Part shown: piece after piece, positions 1 to 5,807 of the stretch
How the letters are laid out: every line of letters begins with the position of its first letter
Numbering within the stretch: position 1 is the first letter of the stretch
Made by a program: the position numbers and the translations under genes
Notes under the pieces: generated by a model
The model's database searches: none
What the model was told of the DNA's origin: nothing
The model's input: the letters and a program-made list of their open reading frames with translations, nothing else
From: Candidatus Acetothermia bacterium
Lineage (GTDB): Bacteria; Bipolaricaulota; Bipolaricaulia; UBA7950
Reading direction: 5' to 3'
Assembly: GCA_003535305.1 (NCBI GenBank)
Contig: DOHL01000077.1
Span: 3,013 to 9,382, forward strand
Length of the DNA stretch: 6,370 nucleotides

Positions 1-18
1 CCTTCGAATCGCCCCTAC

Positions 19-173
19 AATGACTTTCCGGCTCTGGGCTGAACCCCTGTCCCGTGCAGTTCCCTGCCTTCGCAGGCCTGTCCCTGCGCAGGTAGGGGGG
101 ACATGCCTGCTTCATGGGGCAATGAACTCTACGAACCCAATGAACTTTCCGACTCTGGACTCTGTTCTGAACC
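19..173 (+). repeat. Imperfect direct repeat pair flanking the palindromes
   Basis: Bases 19-45 and 139-173 share the order AATGA(A)CTTTCCG, then (G/A)CTCTGG, then (G/A)CT, then GAACC. The second copy carries about seven extra bases before GAACC and one extra A near its start. The two copies lie about 120 bp apart and bracket the pair of CCTGC/GCAGG palindromes. This suggests a duplicated unit or the two edges of a composite element. They could also be two independent runs of the same degenerate heptamer family, since GACTC/GGACT spacing within them is close to seven. Confidence 0.55.
63..92. repeat. Tandem CCTGC/GCAGG palindromes
   Basis: Bases 63-76 form a 5-bp stem (CCTGC, loop CTTC, GCAGG). 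Bases 83-92 are the perfect ten-base palindrome CCTGCGCAGG. The same ten-mer recurs at 5798-5807, and longer relatives lie at 3616-3632 and 3786-3807. Their dispersal in intergenic DNA only suggests a short mobile or structural repeat family of the REP/MITE-like class, but no such family is positively identified. Confidence 0.6.
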
Positions 174-178
174 ACAAG

Positions 179-242
179 TCACTGGCCACGAGCCACGAAC
201 CCTCTTTGGACTCTTGACCACGGACTATGGACTATGGACCCA
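179..242 (+). repeat. Degenerate heptanucleotide tandem array (NGGACTA type)
   Basis: An AC dinucleotide recurs at 181, 188 and 195, then after one irregular step at 210, 217, 224, 231 and 238, a strict 7-base phase. The units read roughly GTCACTG, GCCACGA, GCCACGA, an 8-base irregular unit, TGGACTC, TTGACCA, CGGACTA, TGGACTA, TGGACCC. The last units are nearly identical and the first ones diverged, as expected of slippage-grown repeats that decay. No coding or CRISPR organisation is visible. Confidence 0.7.
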
Positions 243-254
243 TTAACTTCCGTC

Positions 255-1184
255 TTATTCGCGCAGCTTTCTCCCTGTGAGGGATAAGAAGACGTCTTCC
301 AGATTCGGCTGCCGAACGACCATATTCTTCAGCGGGATCTCTTTCTCCTGTGACCAGCGCAGCAGCTTGTCCATCGTTTGCACCAGACTCGTACTCTTTA
401 CAATGACAATCTCTTCTTCGACTGCGAATCCACTGCTGAAATTGTTGATCGATTGCAACTCCAGTTCATCGGCGTCATTGAGGTGGAACTCAATGATCGT
501 CTCCTGTTGCAACTCAGCGGTAAGCCGGCGTGGAGTTCCGGCAGCGATAATCTTGCCATGGTCCATAATGCAGATGTGGTCGGAGAGCTTCTCTGCCTCT
601 TCCATATAATGGGTGGTGAGAATGATCGTTTTGCCGCTCTCCTTGAGCGAAGAGATTATCTCCCAGATATTCCGTCTTGCCTGCGGATCGAGACCGGTCG
701 TCGGCTCATCGAAGAAGATCAACTCCGGATCATTGATCAATGTGACACCGATTGCTAATCGCTGTCGTTGGCCCCCTGACAGATTTTTAACATACGCCTC
801 TGCCTTCTCTTCCAGCGATACTTGCGCCAGCACCGCTTGCGTTGGGCGGGGATTTTGGAAGAACGAGGCGAAGAGGGCGAGCACCTCTTTCACTTTGAGA
901 TAACGTTCAAAGTTGGATTCTTGAAGCAGCACCCCAATCCTCTCTTTGACGGTGCGCGTTATCCGCTTGAGCTGCATCCCGAAGATCTCTATCTCACCGG
1001 AATCAGGATCTCTGATCCCTTCGAGGATCTCCAGCGTGGTCGTCTTGCCGGCGCCGTTCGGACCCAAGATGGTGAAGATCACCCCTTTAGGGACGGCGAA
1101 TGAAATATCATCGACCGCCCGTACTTCTCTATAGTATTTCTTCAGTCTATCGACTCGTAGTAGTAGCCCGTTCTCTTTCACCAT
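255..1184 (-). CDS. ABC transporter ATP-binding protein, ABC-2/DrrA-like
   Basis: This 309-residue protein is the nucleotide-binding subunit of an ABC transporter, hydrolysing ATP on the cytoplasmic face to drive a membrane partner. All ATPase motifs are intact: Walker A GPNGAGKTT (41-49), Q-loop Gln88, signature LSGGQ (135-139), Walker B LIFFDEP with Asp159/Glu160, D-loop GLDP (164-167) and switch His192. The roughly 80-residue C-terminal extension ending in LEDVFLSLTGRKL is typical of DrrA/CcmA-type ATPases that pair with ABC-2 permeases (drug, lipid or polysaccharide export). I chose ATG 1184, which has AGGAG upstream; the longer frame would begin at a TTG (1250) with no Shine-Dalgarno and a tail absent from the family. 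It lies downstream of padR in the same direction, suggesting co-regulation. No permease gene follows within the window. The family call is firm; the substrate cannot be told. Confidence 0.95.
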   Translation of the reverse strand: MVKENGLLLRVDRLKKYYREVRAVDDISFAVPKGVIFTILGPNGAGKTTTLEILEGIRDPDSGEIEIFGMQLKRITRTVKERIGVLLQESNFERYLKVKEVLALFASFFQNPRPTQAVLAQVSLEEKAEAYVKNLSGGQRQRLAIGVTLINDPELIFFDEPTTGLDPQARRNIWEIISSLKESGKTIILTTHYMEEAEKLSDHICIMDHGKIIAAGTPRRLTAELQQETIIEFHLNDADELELQSINNFSSGFAVEEEIVIVKSTSLVQTMDKLLRWSQEKEIPLKNMVVRQPNLEDVFLSLTGRKLRE

Positions 1185-1195
1185 AAGATTTTTTA

Positions 1196-1200
1196 CTCCT
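1196..1200 (-). promoter_or_regulatory. Ribosome binding site of the ABC ATPase gene
   Basis: AGGAG on the minus strand ends 11 bases before ATG 1184. The spacing is slightly long but acceptable. It decides the start codon in favour of 1184 over the upstream in-frame TTG at 1250. Confidence 0.6.
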
Positions 1201-1285
1201 GCGCTATAGCGGATGGTGCGGAATTTTGCAGCTCCTGATCCGAGGGTCAATCACTTTGAGCACCCAACCCTCTCTTTATAACAGT

Positions 1286-1307
1286 GATAGTTTACACTTT
1301 AACTATC
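1286..1307. promoter_or_regulatory. Inverted repeat over the padR stop codon, possible operator
   Basis: GATAGTT (1286-1292) and AACTATC (1301-1307) form a perfect 7-bp inverted repeat with an 8-base centre. It covers the padR stop codon (1299-1301) and lies upstream of the ATPase gene. A weak TATAAA-like -10 lies just downstream on the minus strand (about 1278-1283), so this may be a second regulator site for an internal promoter. As RNA the stem is AT-rich and lacks a following U-tract, so a terminator is unlikely. Function is inferred from position only. Confidence 0.4.
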
Positions 1308-1853
1308 CTTCCTTTCCAGATCTCTTATTGTCTCGGCAAGCCATTCTTCAGCCGCATCCATCATCTTGATCCCATATTTGAGGATTGCCTGGGCATAGAA
1401 TGGGTCGACGCCATACTCCTGTTTTGTGGCAGCTTGAAGGTGCTCTAATATTCCTTGCATATAATAAACGGCTTGCTCGCTGGTCTGTTTTCGCTTTTGC
1501 AGGGCTGTGATCACTGCATCGCGGGGGATGTATTGGGCAAAGGTAAGAGCGGCATTGAGCGGATCGTAATACGGTTCGGCCGTGTGGAGCGCCTTCTGGA
1601 TGAGTTCTTTCAGTCTCTCCTCGCCTTGAGGAGTGACGTGGTAAACTTGTCTCTCCGGCCGAGAACCGGTCTTCTCAGAACGGGCCTTGATATCACCTGC
1701 GGTTTCCAGTCGATTGAGCGTCTTATACATCGAGCTCGTTGCAAGGTTGATATATTCACCCATAGCTCGTTTTTTAATCAGTTGCTTTAGATCATAGCCG
1801 TGCCGCGGCCCTTCCATCAGCAGTCCTAAAATTACCAATTCGTTGTAATTCAT
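1299..1853 (-). CDS. PadR-family transcriptional regulator
   Basis: This 184-residue cytoplasmic DNA-binding protein begins with the PadR winged-helix domain (about 1-82). Diagnostic segments are LGLLMEGPRHGYDLKQLI near the N terminus, the recognition-helix region SSMYKTLNRLETAGDI (40-55), and the wing RPERQVYHVTPQGEERL (65-81). Residues about 85-183 are predicted helical and charged, matching the C-terminal dimerisation domain of the longer PadR/AphA-like subgroup. Such proteins usually repress their own gene and an adjacent exporter or detoxification gene. Here the adjacent gene is an ABC ATPase, and an inverted repeat sits on the padR promoter, so autorepression with ligand-induced release is a reasonable inference. 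ATG 1853 is the only sensible start, with no Shine-Dalgarno because the promoter ends six bases upstream (predicted leaderless mRNA). The inducer is unknown. Confidence 0.93.
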   Translation of the reverse strand: MNYNELVILGLLMEGPRHGYDLKQLIKKRAMGEYINLATSSMYKTLNRLETAGDIKARSEKTGSRPERQVYHVTPQGEERLKELIQKALHTAEPYYDPLNAALTFAQYIPRDAVITALQKRKQTSEQAVYYMQGILEHLQAATKQEYGVDPFYAQAILKYGIKMMDAAEEWLAETIRDLERKDS

Positions 1854-1859
1854 AACCTT

Positions 1860-1888
1860 ATCATAACTCTTTTAGAGAATAATGTCAA
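1860..1888 (-). promoter_or_regulatory. padR promoter (leaderless sigma70 type)
   Basis: On the minus strand TTGACA (1888-1883) and TATGAT (1865-1860) are separated by exactly 17 bases, a near-consensus sigma70 promoter. The -10 ends only six bases before ATG 1853, so transcription should begin at or next to the A of the start codon. The sequence GTTATGA occurs twice, 11 bp apart (1867-1861 and 1856-1850), once containing the -10 and once the start codon. Confidence 0.75.
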
Positions 1889-1901
1889 GCAATATATTCT
1901 C
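1875..1901. promoter_or_regulatory. Inverted repeat bracketing the padR -35, probable PadR operator
   Basis: GAGAATA (1875-1881) and TATTCTC (1895-1901) form a perfect 7-bp inverted repeat with a 13-base centre that contains the -35 hexamer (1883-1888). The arm centres are 20 bp apart, about two helical turns, which suits a dimeric winged-helix repressor blocking RNA polymerase. A smaller palindrome, CTCT-TTT-AGAG (1867-1877), lies in the promoter spacer. The site is seen directly; its use by this PadR protein is inferred. Confidence 0.55.
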
Positions 1902-1980
1902 ATTGATAGTCAGCAAAATGCAAGCGCAACGGTCGGCTCTTTGTGAAAAGTGTGCTGCGGAAAGGGCGCTGCAATTACCA

Positions 1981-3519
1981 CTACTGCCCTAATTTCATGC
2001 CCGGAAAAAATTCACGATAGATTCCGCTGCGCCACGCGTAGAGGAGATAACTACTCAATCCGATAAGCAGCGGACCGAAGACGAGCACAATTTCGGACGT
2101 GGTGTAAATAGCTATCAATTGCGCCGCGACATGGGTGAGCAAGAAGGTTAACGCCGACCCAATTATTGTATGAATGATATTTCGACGCAAGTGATGGTCG
2201 ATTTTTATCTCTGTTTTATCGCTCTTTGGCTGTAATAAGAAGAAGGCCAATATTCCCATATTGACGAGACCGGAGAGCGCTGTTGCCAAAGCCAGTCCGC
2301 TCGCTTGCATCGCCCCGATAAGCAGGTAATTGAACACGATATTAACAATAACAGCTATGCTTGATGCGATGAGCGGAATACGTGGTTTGCCGAGCGCATA
2401 AAATGCCCGTGTAAACAGGAAGACGAGCCCATAGCTTGCCAGGCCGATCAGATAGAAATAAAGCACATTGACGGTACGCACTGTATCAGTAGGAGTGAAT
2501 CTGCCGTGCTCAAACAGGAGGCGGATGATATTTCCGCCGAGAGCGTACAGACCGGCCATAGCGGGCAGAAGGACAAAGACCGTCAACCCGATTCCAGTGG
2601 TAAGGATCGCGGTAAATTTATCGTATTCTTTACGCGCCAAGAAAGTGGACAGGTGAGGGAAAATAGCAGTCGAGATACTCACTGCAAAGAGACCCAGCGG
2701 CAGTTGAAACAGACGCATCGCAAACTGCAGCGAAGAGATTGCGCCCGGCGCTAAATAGGATGCGAGGCGGTTATCTACCAAGATATTGATCTGCATGACT
2801 GCCAGGCCGATAACAGCAGGCATCATCAATCTTCTTACCTTCTTGATCCCGGGATGGAACGGCAGTATCATCGGCCGAAAGCGAAATCCGAGTCGATATA
2901 AAGCAGGAATCTGGATTACAAGCTGTCCGATGCCTCCGATGATCACTCCCAGCGCCAGTCCATGAATCGGTGACGCCAGACGCGGAGCGATCCAAACAGC
3001 GCCGCTGATCACTCCTAAGTTGAACAGAACCGGGGCCAATGCAGGGAAAAAAAACCGCTGATACCCATGTAAAATCCCCGTCAGAATTGCTGCTATTCCC
3101 ATCAGCCCGATATAGGGAAAGATAAAGCGAGAGAGACTGATTGCAAGACCAAGCTCTTGTCTGGCAAACCCACTGGCCAGCAGCGGCACATACTGAGGGG
3201 CAAAGAGTATCCCCCCGGCGATAAGAAACGGGAAGAGAAGGAGCAGAATCGTCAACACATTATTGGCGAATTTACCGGCTTCTTCTTTCCCCATTATCAC
3301 AAGCAGTTCAGCAAAGACCGGAATAAATGCGGCGGAAAGCGCTCCTTCAGCCAGCAGTCGCCGGAGAAAATGAGGGAAAAAATAGGCGATCAGAAAAGCG
3401 TCGTACAGAACCCCTGCTCCAAATCGATTGGCGATGATTACATCGCGTAACAGGCCGAAGATACGTGAAATAGAGGTAGCCAGAACGATGAGCGAGATAT
3501 TTTGCCAAAGACGTTTCAT
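1981..3519 (-). CDS. murJ: Lipid II flippase MurJ (MviN)
   Basis: This 512-residue polytopic inner-membrane protein of the MOP superfamily flips lipid II to the outer face of the membrane for peptidoglycan synthesis. The family N-terminal pattern is complete: SRIFGLLRD, RFGAG, DAF, LRRLLAEGALSAAFIPVF. Residues aligning with the E. coli MurJ functional set are present: Arg19 (R18), Arg25 (R24), Asp40 (D39), Arg53 (R52), and Arg269 in FAMRLFQLPLGL (R270). About 14 hydrophobic segments are spread along its length, which equals the usual 510 or so. I chose ATG 3519 because its N terminus aligns with E. coli MurJ; a TTG at 3546 would add nine residues. Neither start has a recognisable Shine-Dalgarno and no clear promoter was found. 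A 422-bp repeat-rich gap separates it from the gene upstream, so it is probably transcribed separately. Confidence 0.95.
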   Translation of the reverse strand: MKRLWQNISLIVLATSISRIFGLLRDVIIANRFGAGVLYDAFLIAYFFPHFLRRLLAEGALSAAFIPVFAELLVIMGKEEAGKFANNVLTILLLLFPFLIAGGILFAPQYVPLLASGFARQELGLAISLSRFIFPYIGLMGIAAILTGILHGYQRFFFPALAPVLFNLGVISGAVWIAPRLASPIHGLALGVIIGGIGQLVIQIPALYRLGFRFRPMILPFHPGIKKVRRLMMPAVIGLAVMQINILVDNRLASYLAPGAISSLQFAMRLFQLPLGLFAVSISTAIFPHLSTFLARKEYDKFTAILTTGIGLTVFVLLPAMAGLYALGGNIIRLLFEHGRFTPTDTVRTVNVLYFYLIGLASYGLVFLFTRAFYALGKPRIPLIASSIAVIVNIVFNYLLIGAMQASGLALATALSGLVNMGILAFFLLQPKSDKTEIKIDHHLRRNIIHTIIGSALTFLLTHVAAQLIAIYTTSEIVLVFGPLLIGLSSYLLYAWRSGIYREFFPGMKLGQ

Positions 3520-3615
3520 TAGATACGAAGTTTTGCCGAACGACAAATCGGTTTAACATCAGAGGCCTTTGCTGGGTTTATCGAATCCAAAATATGCGTT
3601 AATAAAACCACAGAC

Positions 3616-3632
3616 CTGCCTGCCGCAGGCAG
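3616..3632. repeat. CTGCCTGC-C-GCAGGCAG palindrome
   Basis: A perfect 8-bp inverted repeat around a single central C. As RNA it would form a stem of six or seven pairs with a 3-5 base loop. It shares the CCTGC/GCAGG core with the elements at 63-92, 3786-3807 and 5798-5807. No T-tract follows on either strand, so it is not a classical terminator. Confidence 0.65.
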
Positions 3633-3634
3633 AG

Positions 3635-3670
3635 GTTCAAAGTTCCGGGGTTCACGGTTCACGGTTAGAA
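3635..3670. repeat. GTTCACG-type heptamer array
   Basis: GTT recurs at 3635, 3642, 3650, 3657 and 3664 (steps 7, 8, 7, 7), giving units GTTCAAA, GTTCCGGG, GTTCACG, GTTCACG, GTTAGAA. On the minus strand it reads as CGTGAAC repeats, the same theme as the GTGAACC run before the palindrome at 3786, but in opposite orientation. Confidence 0.65.
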
Positions 3671-3695
3671 AACGATGAACATAAACAACACTTCG

Positions 3696-3716
3696 TGAAG
3701 ACTGAAGGCTGAAGAC
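3696..3716 (+). repeat. TGAAGRC heptamer triplet
   Basis: TGAAGAC, TGAAGGC, TGAAGAC occur consecutively with an exact 7-base period. Sequence continuing to 3790 keeps a looser 7/8-base texture (for example TTGAGCC, GTGAACC). Confidence 0.65.
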
Positions 3717-3785
3717 TCTACCCTTTGCGTTCTGCACTTTGAAATCCCTATACCTCAACTATAAACCTTGAGCCGTGAACCCCTG

Positions 3786-3807
3786 GGCCTGCGGCCGGGG
3801 GCAGGCC
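3786..3807. repeat. GGCCTGC/GCAGGCC palindrome
   Basis: A 7-bp inverted repeat (3786-3792 with 3801-3807) around an 8-base GC-rich loop. It directly follows TGAACCCCTG (3776-3785), a decamer that also precedes the left-end palindromes at 40-49. Confidence 0.6.
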
Positions 3808-3888
3808 TAATAACCTGAGTAGTGACCTTTTATTTTAATATCTTCCTCTGCGGTTAATGCATAATCTGGGTTAAATCTTTGAAGGTTA

Positions 3889-3916
3889 CAGCAAGAAGCT
3901 GGCAGCAAGCAGCACA
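3889..3916. repeat. CAGCAAG heptamer array
   Basis: CAGCA occurs at 3889, 3903 and 3910, with a diverged unit AAGCTGG at 3896, all on a 7-base phase. On the minus strand this reads as a TGCTGCT/TGCTGCC-type run just after the glycosidase-family gene. Confidence 0.55.
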
Positions 3917-3941
3917 GTAATCAATAAGCGAACAGATCGAT

Positions 3942-5636
3942 TTATCGATTGAGCGGAACAAGGATGAGCCCCACAGCGACCCGCCCGCCGCGGGAAAATT
4001 CACGATAAATTGCACTGTCGAGCAAAACCATTGAACTGGAATGCCCGCCGTCAAAGGCCATTGCATGCTGCACTCGCACAGGAAGAGCATTTAAAATAGT
4101 GATTAAATCAGCAAAATTCGCATAGTTTACGGTAAGGAAGATCAACCCCCCCAACCAGTCAACAGCGATAAGGCTGCGGTCAGTGCGTCGAATTACAAGC
4201 GGTGAACCAGGAGAGAACGCCTCCAACTCCAAGTCGAGCGCAACGACCCCATCGCTGATCAACAGCGGGCCGGCACTGACAGCATCGGTGATAAATGGAT
4301 CAGCAGGATCGAGGGCGAATCCGATTCGTGCCATATCGCCAACTTGTAGATCTCTTAGATATCTTTTGCTATCGCCGGCAGCAACAATCAAATAGGCCTC
4401 TTGCTCAGCAGTGATAAATTGGCTGTCGCGGATGGAGGCGACTCGCCCATGGCGTAGAGTGATTATCCGGTAAAGTCCGTCCAAGGGACGGGAAATCGGA
4501 CCGGCATAGCCAGGGGTATAGACAACTATTTCATTGTCGCGCATGGGCCGATTGACAGCGGTAATAGAGATCTTCTCATCTCTGTGGCGGAGGAATAAAG
4601 CGACTTTGGGACGAAAGAAGGTAAGCCTCCCGAAGAAGTCAATTCCCAATGCCGCCCGCCGGCTATGATTGATGCTCAACACCGTCCCTTCTTTTATCAA
4701 TAATCCTACTGGAACTCCGGTCGCAGTATCGAAAAAATTTGCATTGATCGCTGCAACAGCGCCATAACGACGTGCCATCTCAGTAAGAGATGATAACTCG
4801 CCGATTCCGTTATCAGAAACGACTGGAACAAGACGAAAATGGTTGCGCCAGTCAGCGATATAGAGGTAATTAACCCTTACATTCCCCCAACCGAAATCCC
4901 GCATGATCTCATGATGCTGAATATGCGGGCCGATTCGTTCCCTGATCTCTGTTTTTGCTAATTGGTCTTGGTCAAAGAGTAACTGCACAGAGAAAAAACC
5001 TTCTGCGAGGAACGCTTTGCTCCGCATGTGAGCAGGAACGCGTAATTGAATTTGAACTTCCACGACCCGCTGCGACAGAGCATGGATCGTTACATAGCGG
5101 ATCTTCCCCTCATCCAAGTCGATCCGCCTCTCTATCTCAGGTGTGATTCGGCAATTGTAAAAGCGTAGAACAAGCAGATCCTCTTCTATTCCCTTCGGGG
5201 CAACAGGAAGGAATGAATCGAATCTAAGCGTGATCCCTGTTATATCGACCGCGATCGTTTTGAGAAATACCGGTTCCACACGCACGTGGTATGCATTATC
5301 GATTTGGTGCAGCGAAGCACCGATAAGAGTGATAATATCTGCAAGAGCAATATAATAAATTCCATCCTTGGCGTAGAGATAGTCACCTGGTAAAAGAGCA
5401 ATTCCCTGAGCCCAACGGATAAGTTTCTGCCCCATTATTCTACCATAATCGACCGTCGCGCCGAGGTAACGGCTGAATTCTTCCAACGGCACCATCACCT
5501 GGCCTTCAAGACGAAAAGGAGGGTTGTCGAGTTGAAGCAGCTCCAGATCCAGGTAGAGAGGGATAGGATCTGCATTACAGAACAGCACGGGCAGTGCCGT
5601 GAAGGCGACAGCAATTAACACTATATTTCTCATCAT
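3942..5636 (-). CDS. Exported phosphodiester glycosidase (NAGPA/DUF2233) family protein
   Basis: This 564-residue protein starts with a hydrophobic signal peptide (about 1-22, possible cleavage after CNA). There is a Cys at 20, but Phe before it does not fit a lipobox. Residues about 25-120 resemble the copper-amine-oxidase N-terminal accessory domain common in exported envelope proteins (QVMVPLEEFSRYLGA, then IYYIALADIITLIGA). Residues about 125-225 look beta-rich and may be AMIN-like (low certainty). Residues about 265-564 are a NAGPA domain: AAINANFFD (295-303), DAVSAGPLLISDG (451-463), AFDGGHSSSM (527-536) and RGGRVAVGLIL (549-559). The family includes enzymes that cleave sugar phosphodiesters such as uncovering enzyme. 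A role on cell-wall or surface glycan in the periplasm is likely, but the substrate is unknown. ATG 5636 is preceded by GGGGA at a good distance; a second ATG follows it immediately. Confidence 0.9.
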   Translation of the reverse strand: MMRNIVLIAVAFTALPVLFCNADPIPLYLDLELLQLDNPPFRLEGQVMVPLEEFSRYLGATVDYGRIMGQKLIRWAQGIALLPGDYLYAKDGIYYIALADIITLIGASLHQIDNAYHVRVEPVFLKTIAVDITGITLRFDSFLPVAPKGIEEDLLVLRFYNCRITPEIERRIDLDEGKIRYVTIHALSQRVVEVQIQLRVPAHMRSKAFLAEGFFSVQLLFDQDQLAKTEIRERIGPHIQHHEIMRDFGWGNVRVNYLYIADWRNHFRLVPVVSDNGIGELSSLTEMARRYGAVAAINANFFDTATGVPVGLLIKEGTVLSINHSRRAALGIDFFGRLTFFRPKVALFLRHRDEKISITAVNRPMRDNEIVVYTPGYAGPISRPLDGLYRIITLRHGRVASIRDSQFITAEQEAYLIVAAGDSKRYLRDLQVGDMARIGFALDPADPFITDAVSAGPLLISDGVVALDLELEAFSPGSPLVIRRTDRSLIAVDWLGGLIFLTVNYANFADLITILNALPVRVQHAMAFDGGHSSSMVLLDSAIYREFSRGGRVAVGLILVPLNR

Positions 5637-5653
5637 GTTTATTCCCCGGATTA

Positions 5654-5682
5654 TTTAGTCACGAAGCCGCTAAGGCCATAAG
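5654..5682 (-). repeat. Octanucleotide tandem array (CTTNNNGN type)
   Basis: On the minus strand CTT/CTA begins at 5682, 5674, 5666 and 5658, an exact 8-base period: CTTATGGC, CTTAGCGG, CTTCGTGA, CTAAA. It differs in period from the heptamer arrays but has the same texture and the same intergenic placement, ending about 20 bp before the glycosidase-family gene. Confidence 0.6.
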
Positions 5683-5797
5683 AGCTTAGAGGGCATCGAG
5701 CATGATCTCTGTTTTTCCATCTTACTCTTATCTTGTTTATTCTCTTGGCGGTCTTTTACCTTTAACCTCCGGTCTTGCTTCACAACAAGGGATTCTC

Positions 5798-5807
5798 CCT
5801 GCGCAGG
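5798..5807. repeat. CCTGCGCAGG palindrome after rplI
   Basis: This is the same ten-base palindrome as at 83-92, nine bases past the rplI stop codon. With one bulged base the stem can extend through TCT/AGA on either side (5794-5810), so it could act as a 3'-end hairpin. No U-tract follows, so an intrinsic terminator is not supported. Confidence 0.5.

Larger units (their letters stand above)
1..254. repeat. Noncoding repeat-rich region downstream of the ABC ATPase gene
   Basis: No convincing gene is present. The only sizeable open frame (plus strand, 20-217) translates to low-complexity sequence made of the repeats themselves. The stretch contains, in order: one copy of an imperfect direct repeat (19-45), two CCTGC/GCAGG palindromes (63-92), the second copy of the direct repeat (139-173), and a run of degenerate heptamers (179-242). 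A possible long-range pairing joins TGTCCC (79-84) and GGGACA (98-103). No uridine-tract terminator for the upstream ATPase gene was seen. The region is seen directly; its function is unknown. Confidence 0.75.
3520..3941. repeat. Intergenic mosaic of heptamer arrays and palindromes
   Basis: This 422-bp gap between the glycosidase-family gene and murJ contains no credible gene. It is a patchwork: palindrome (3616-3632), GTTC-type heptamers (3635-3670), TGAAGRC heptamers (3696-3716), a TTGAGCC/GTGAACC run leading into a second palindrome (3786-3807), and CAGCAAG-type heptamers (3889-3916). A further short inverted pair, ATCGAT-TT-ATCGAT (3936-3949), overlaps the stop codon of the upstream gene. 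No strong promoter or intrinsic terminator was recognised. Confidence 0.75.

Noticed and set aside
20..217. 65-residue plus-strand frame in the left noncoding region
   Set aside because: Its sequence is a translation of the repeats, it has no ribosome site, and it matches no recognisable protein pattern.
179..242. CRISPR array
   Set aside because: Units are only seven bases, contiguous and without spacers; no cas genes are present.
1185..1250. N-terminal 22-residue extension of the ABC ATPase from TTG 1250
   Set aside because: No Shine-Dalgarno precedes the TTG, the extension is unlike the family, and ATG 1184 has AGGAG upstream.
3519..3758. 79-residue minus-strand frame in the repeat mosaic
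   Set aside because: It is composed of repeat-derived sequence in the gap before murJ and lacks a ribosome site and any recognisable pattern.
3854..4090. 78-residue minus-strand frame overlapping the end of the glycosidase-family gene
   Set aside because: Most of it is an out-of-frame shadow of the conserved DGGHSSS-containing C terminus.
5670..5720. 16-codon minus-strand frame between rplI and the glycosidase-family gene
   Set aside because: Only a poor purine-rich stretch precedes it and it runs into the octamer array; nothing supports expression.
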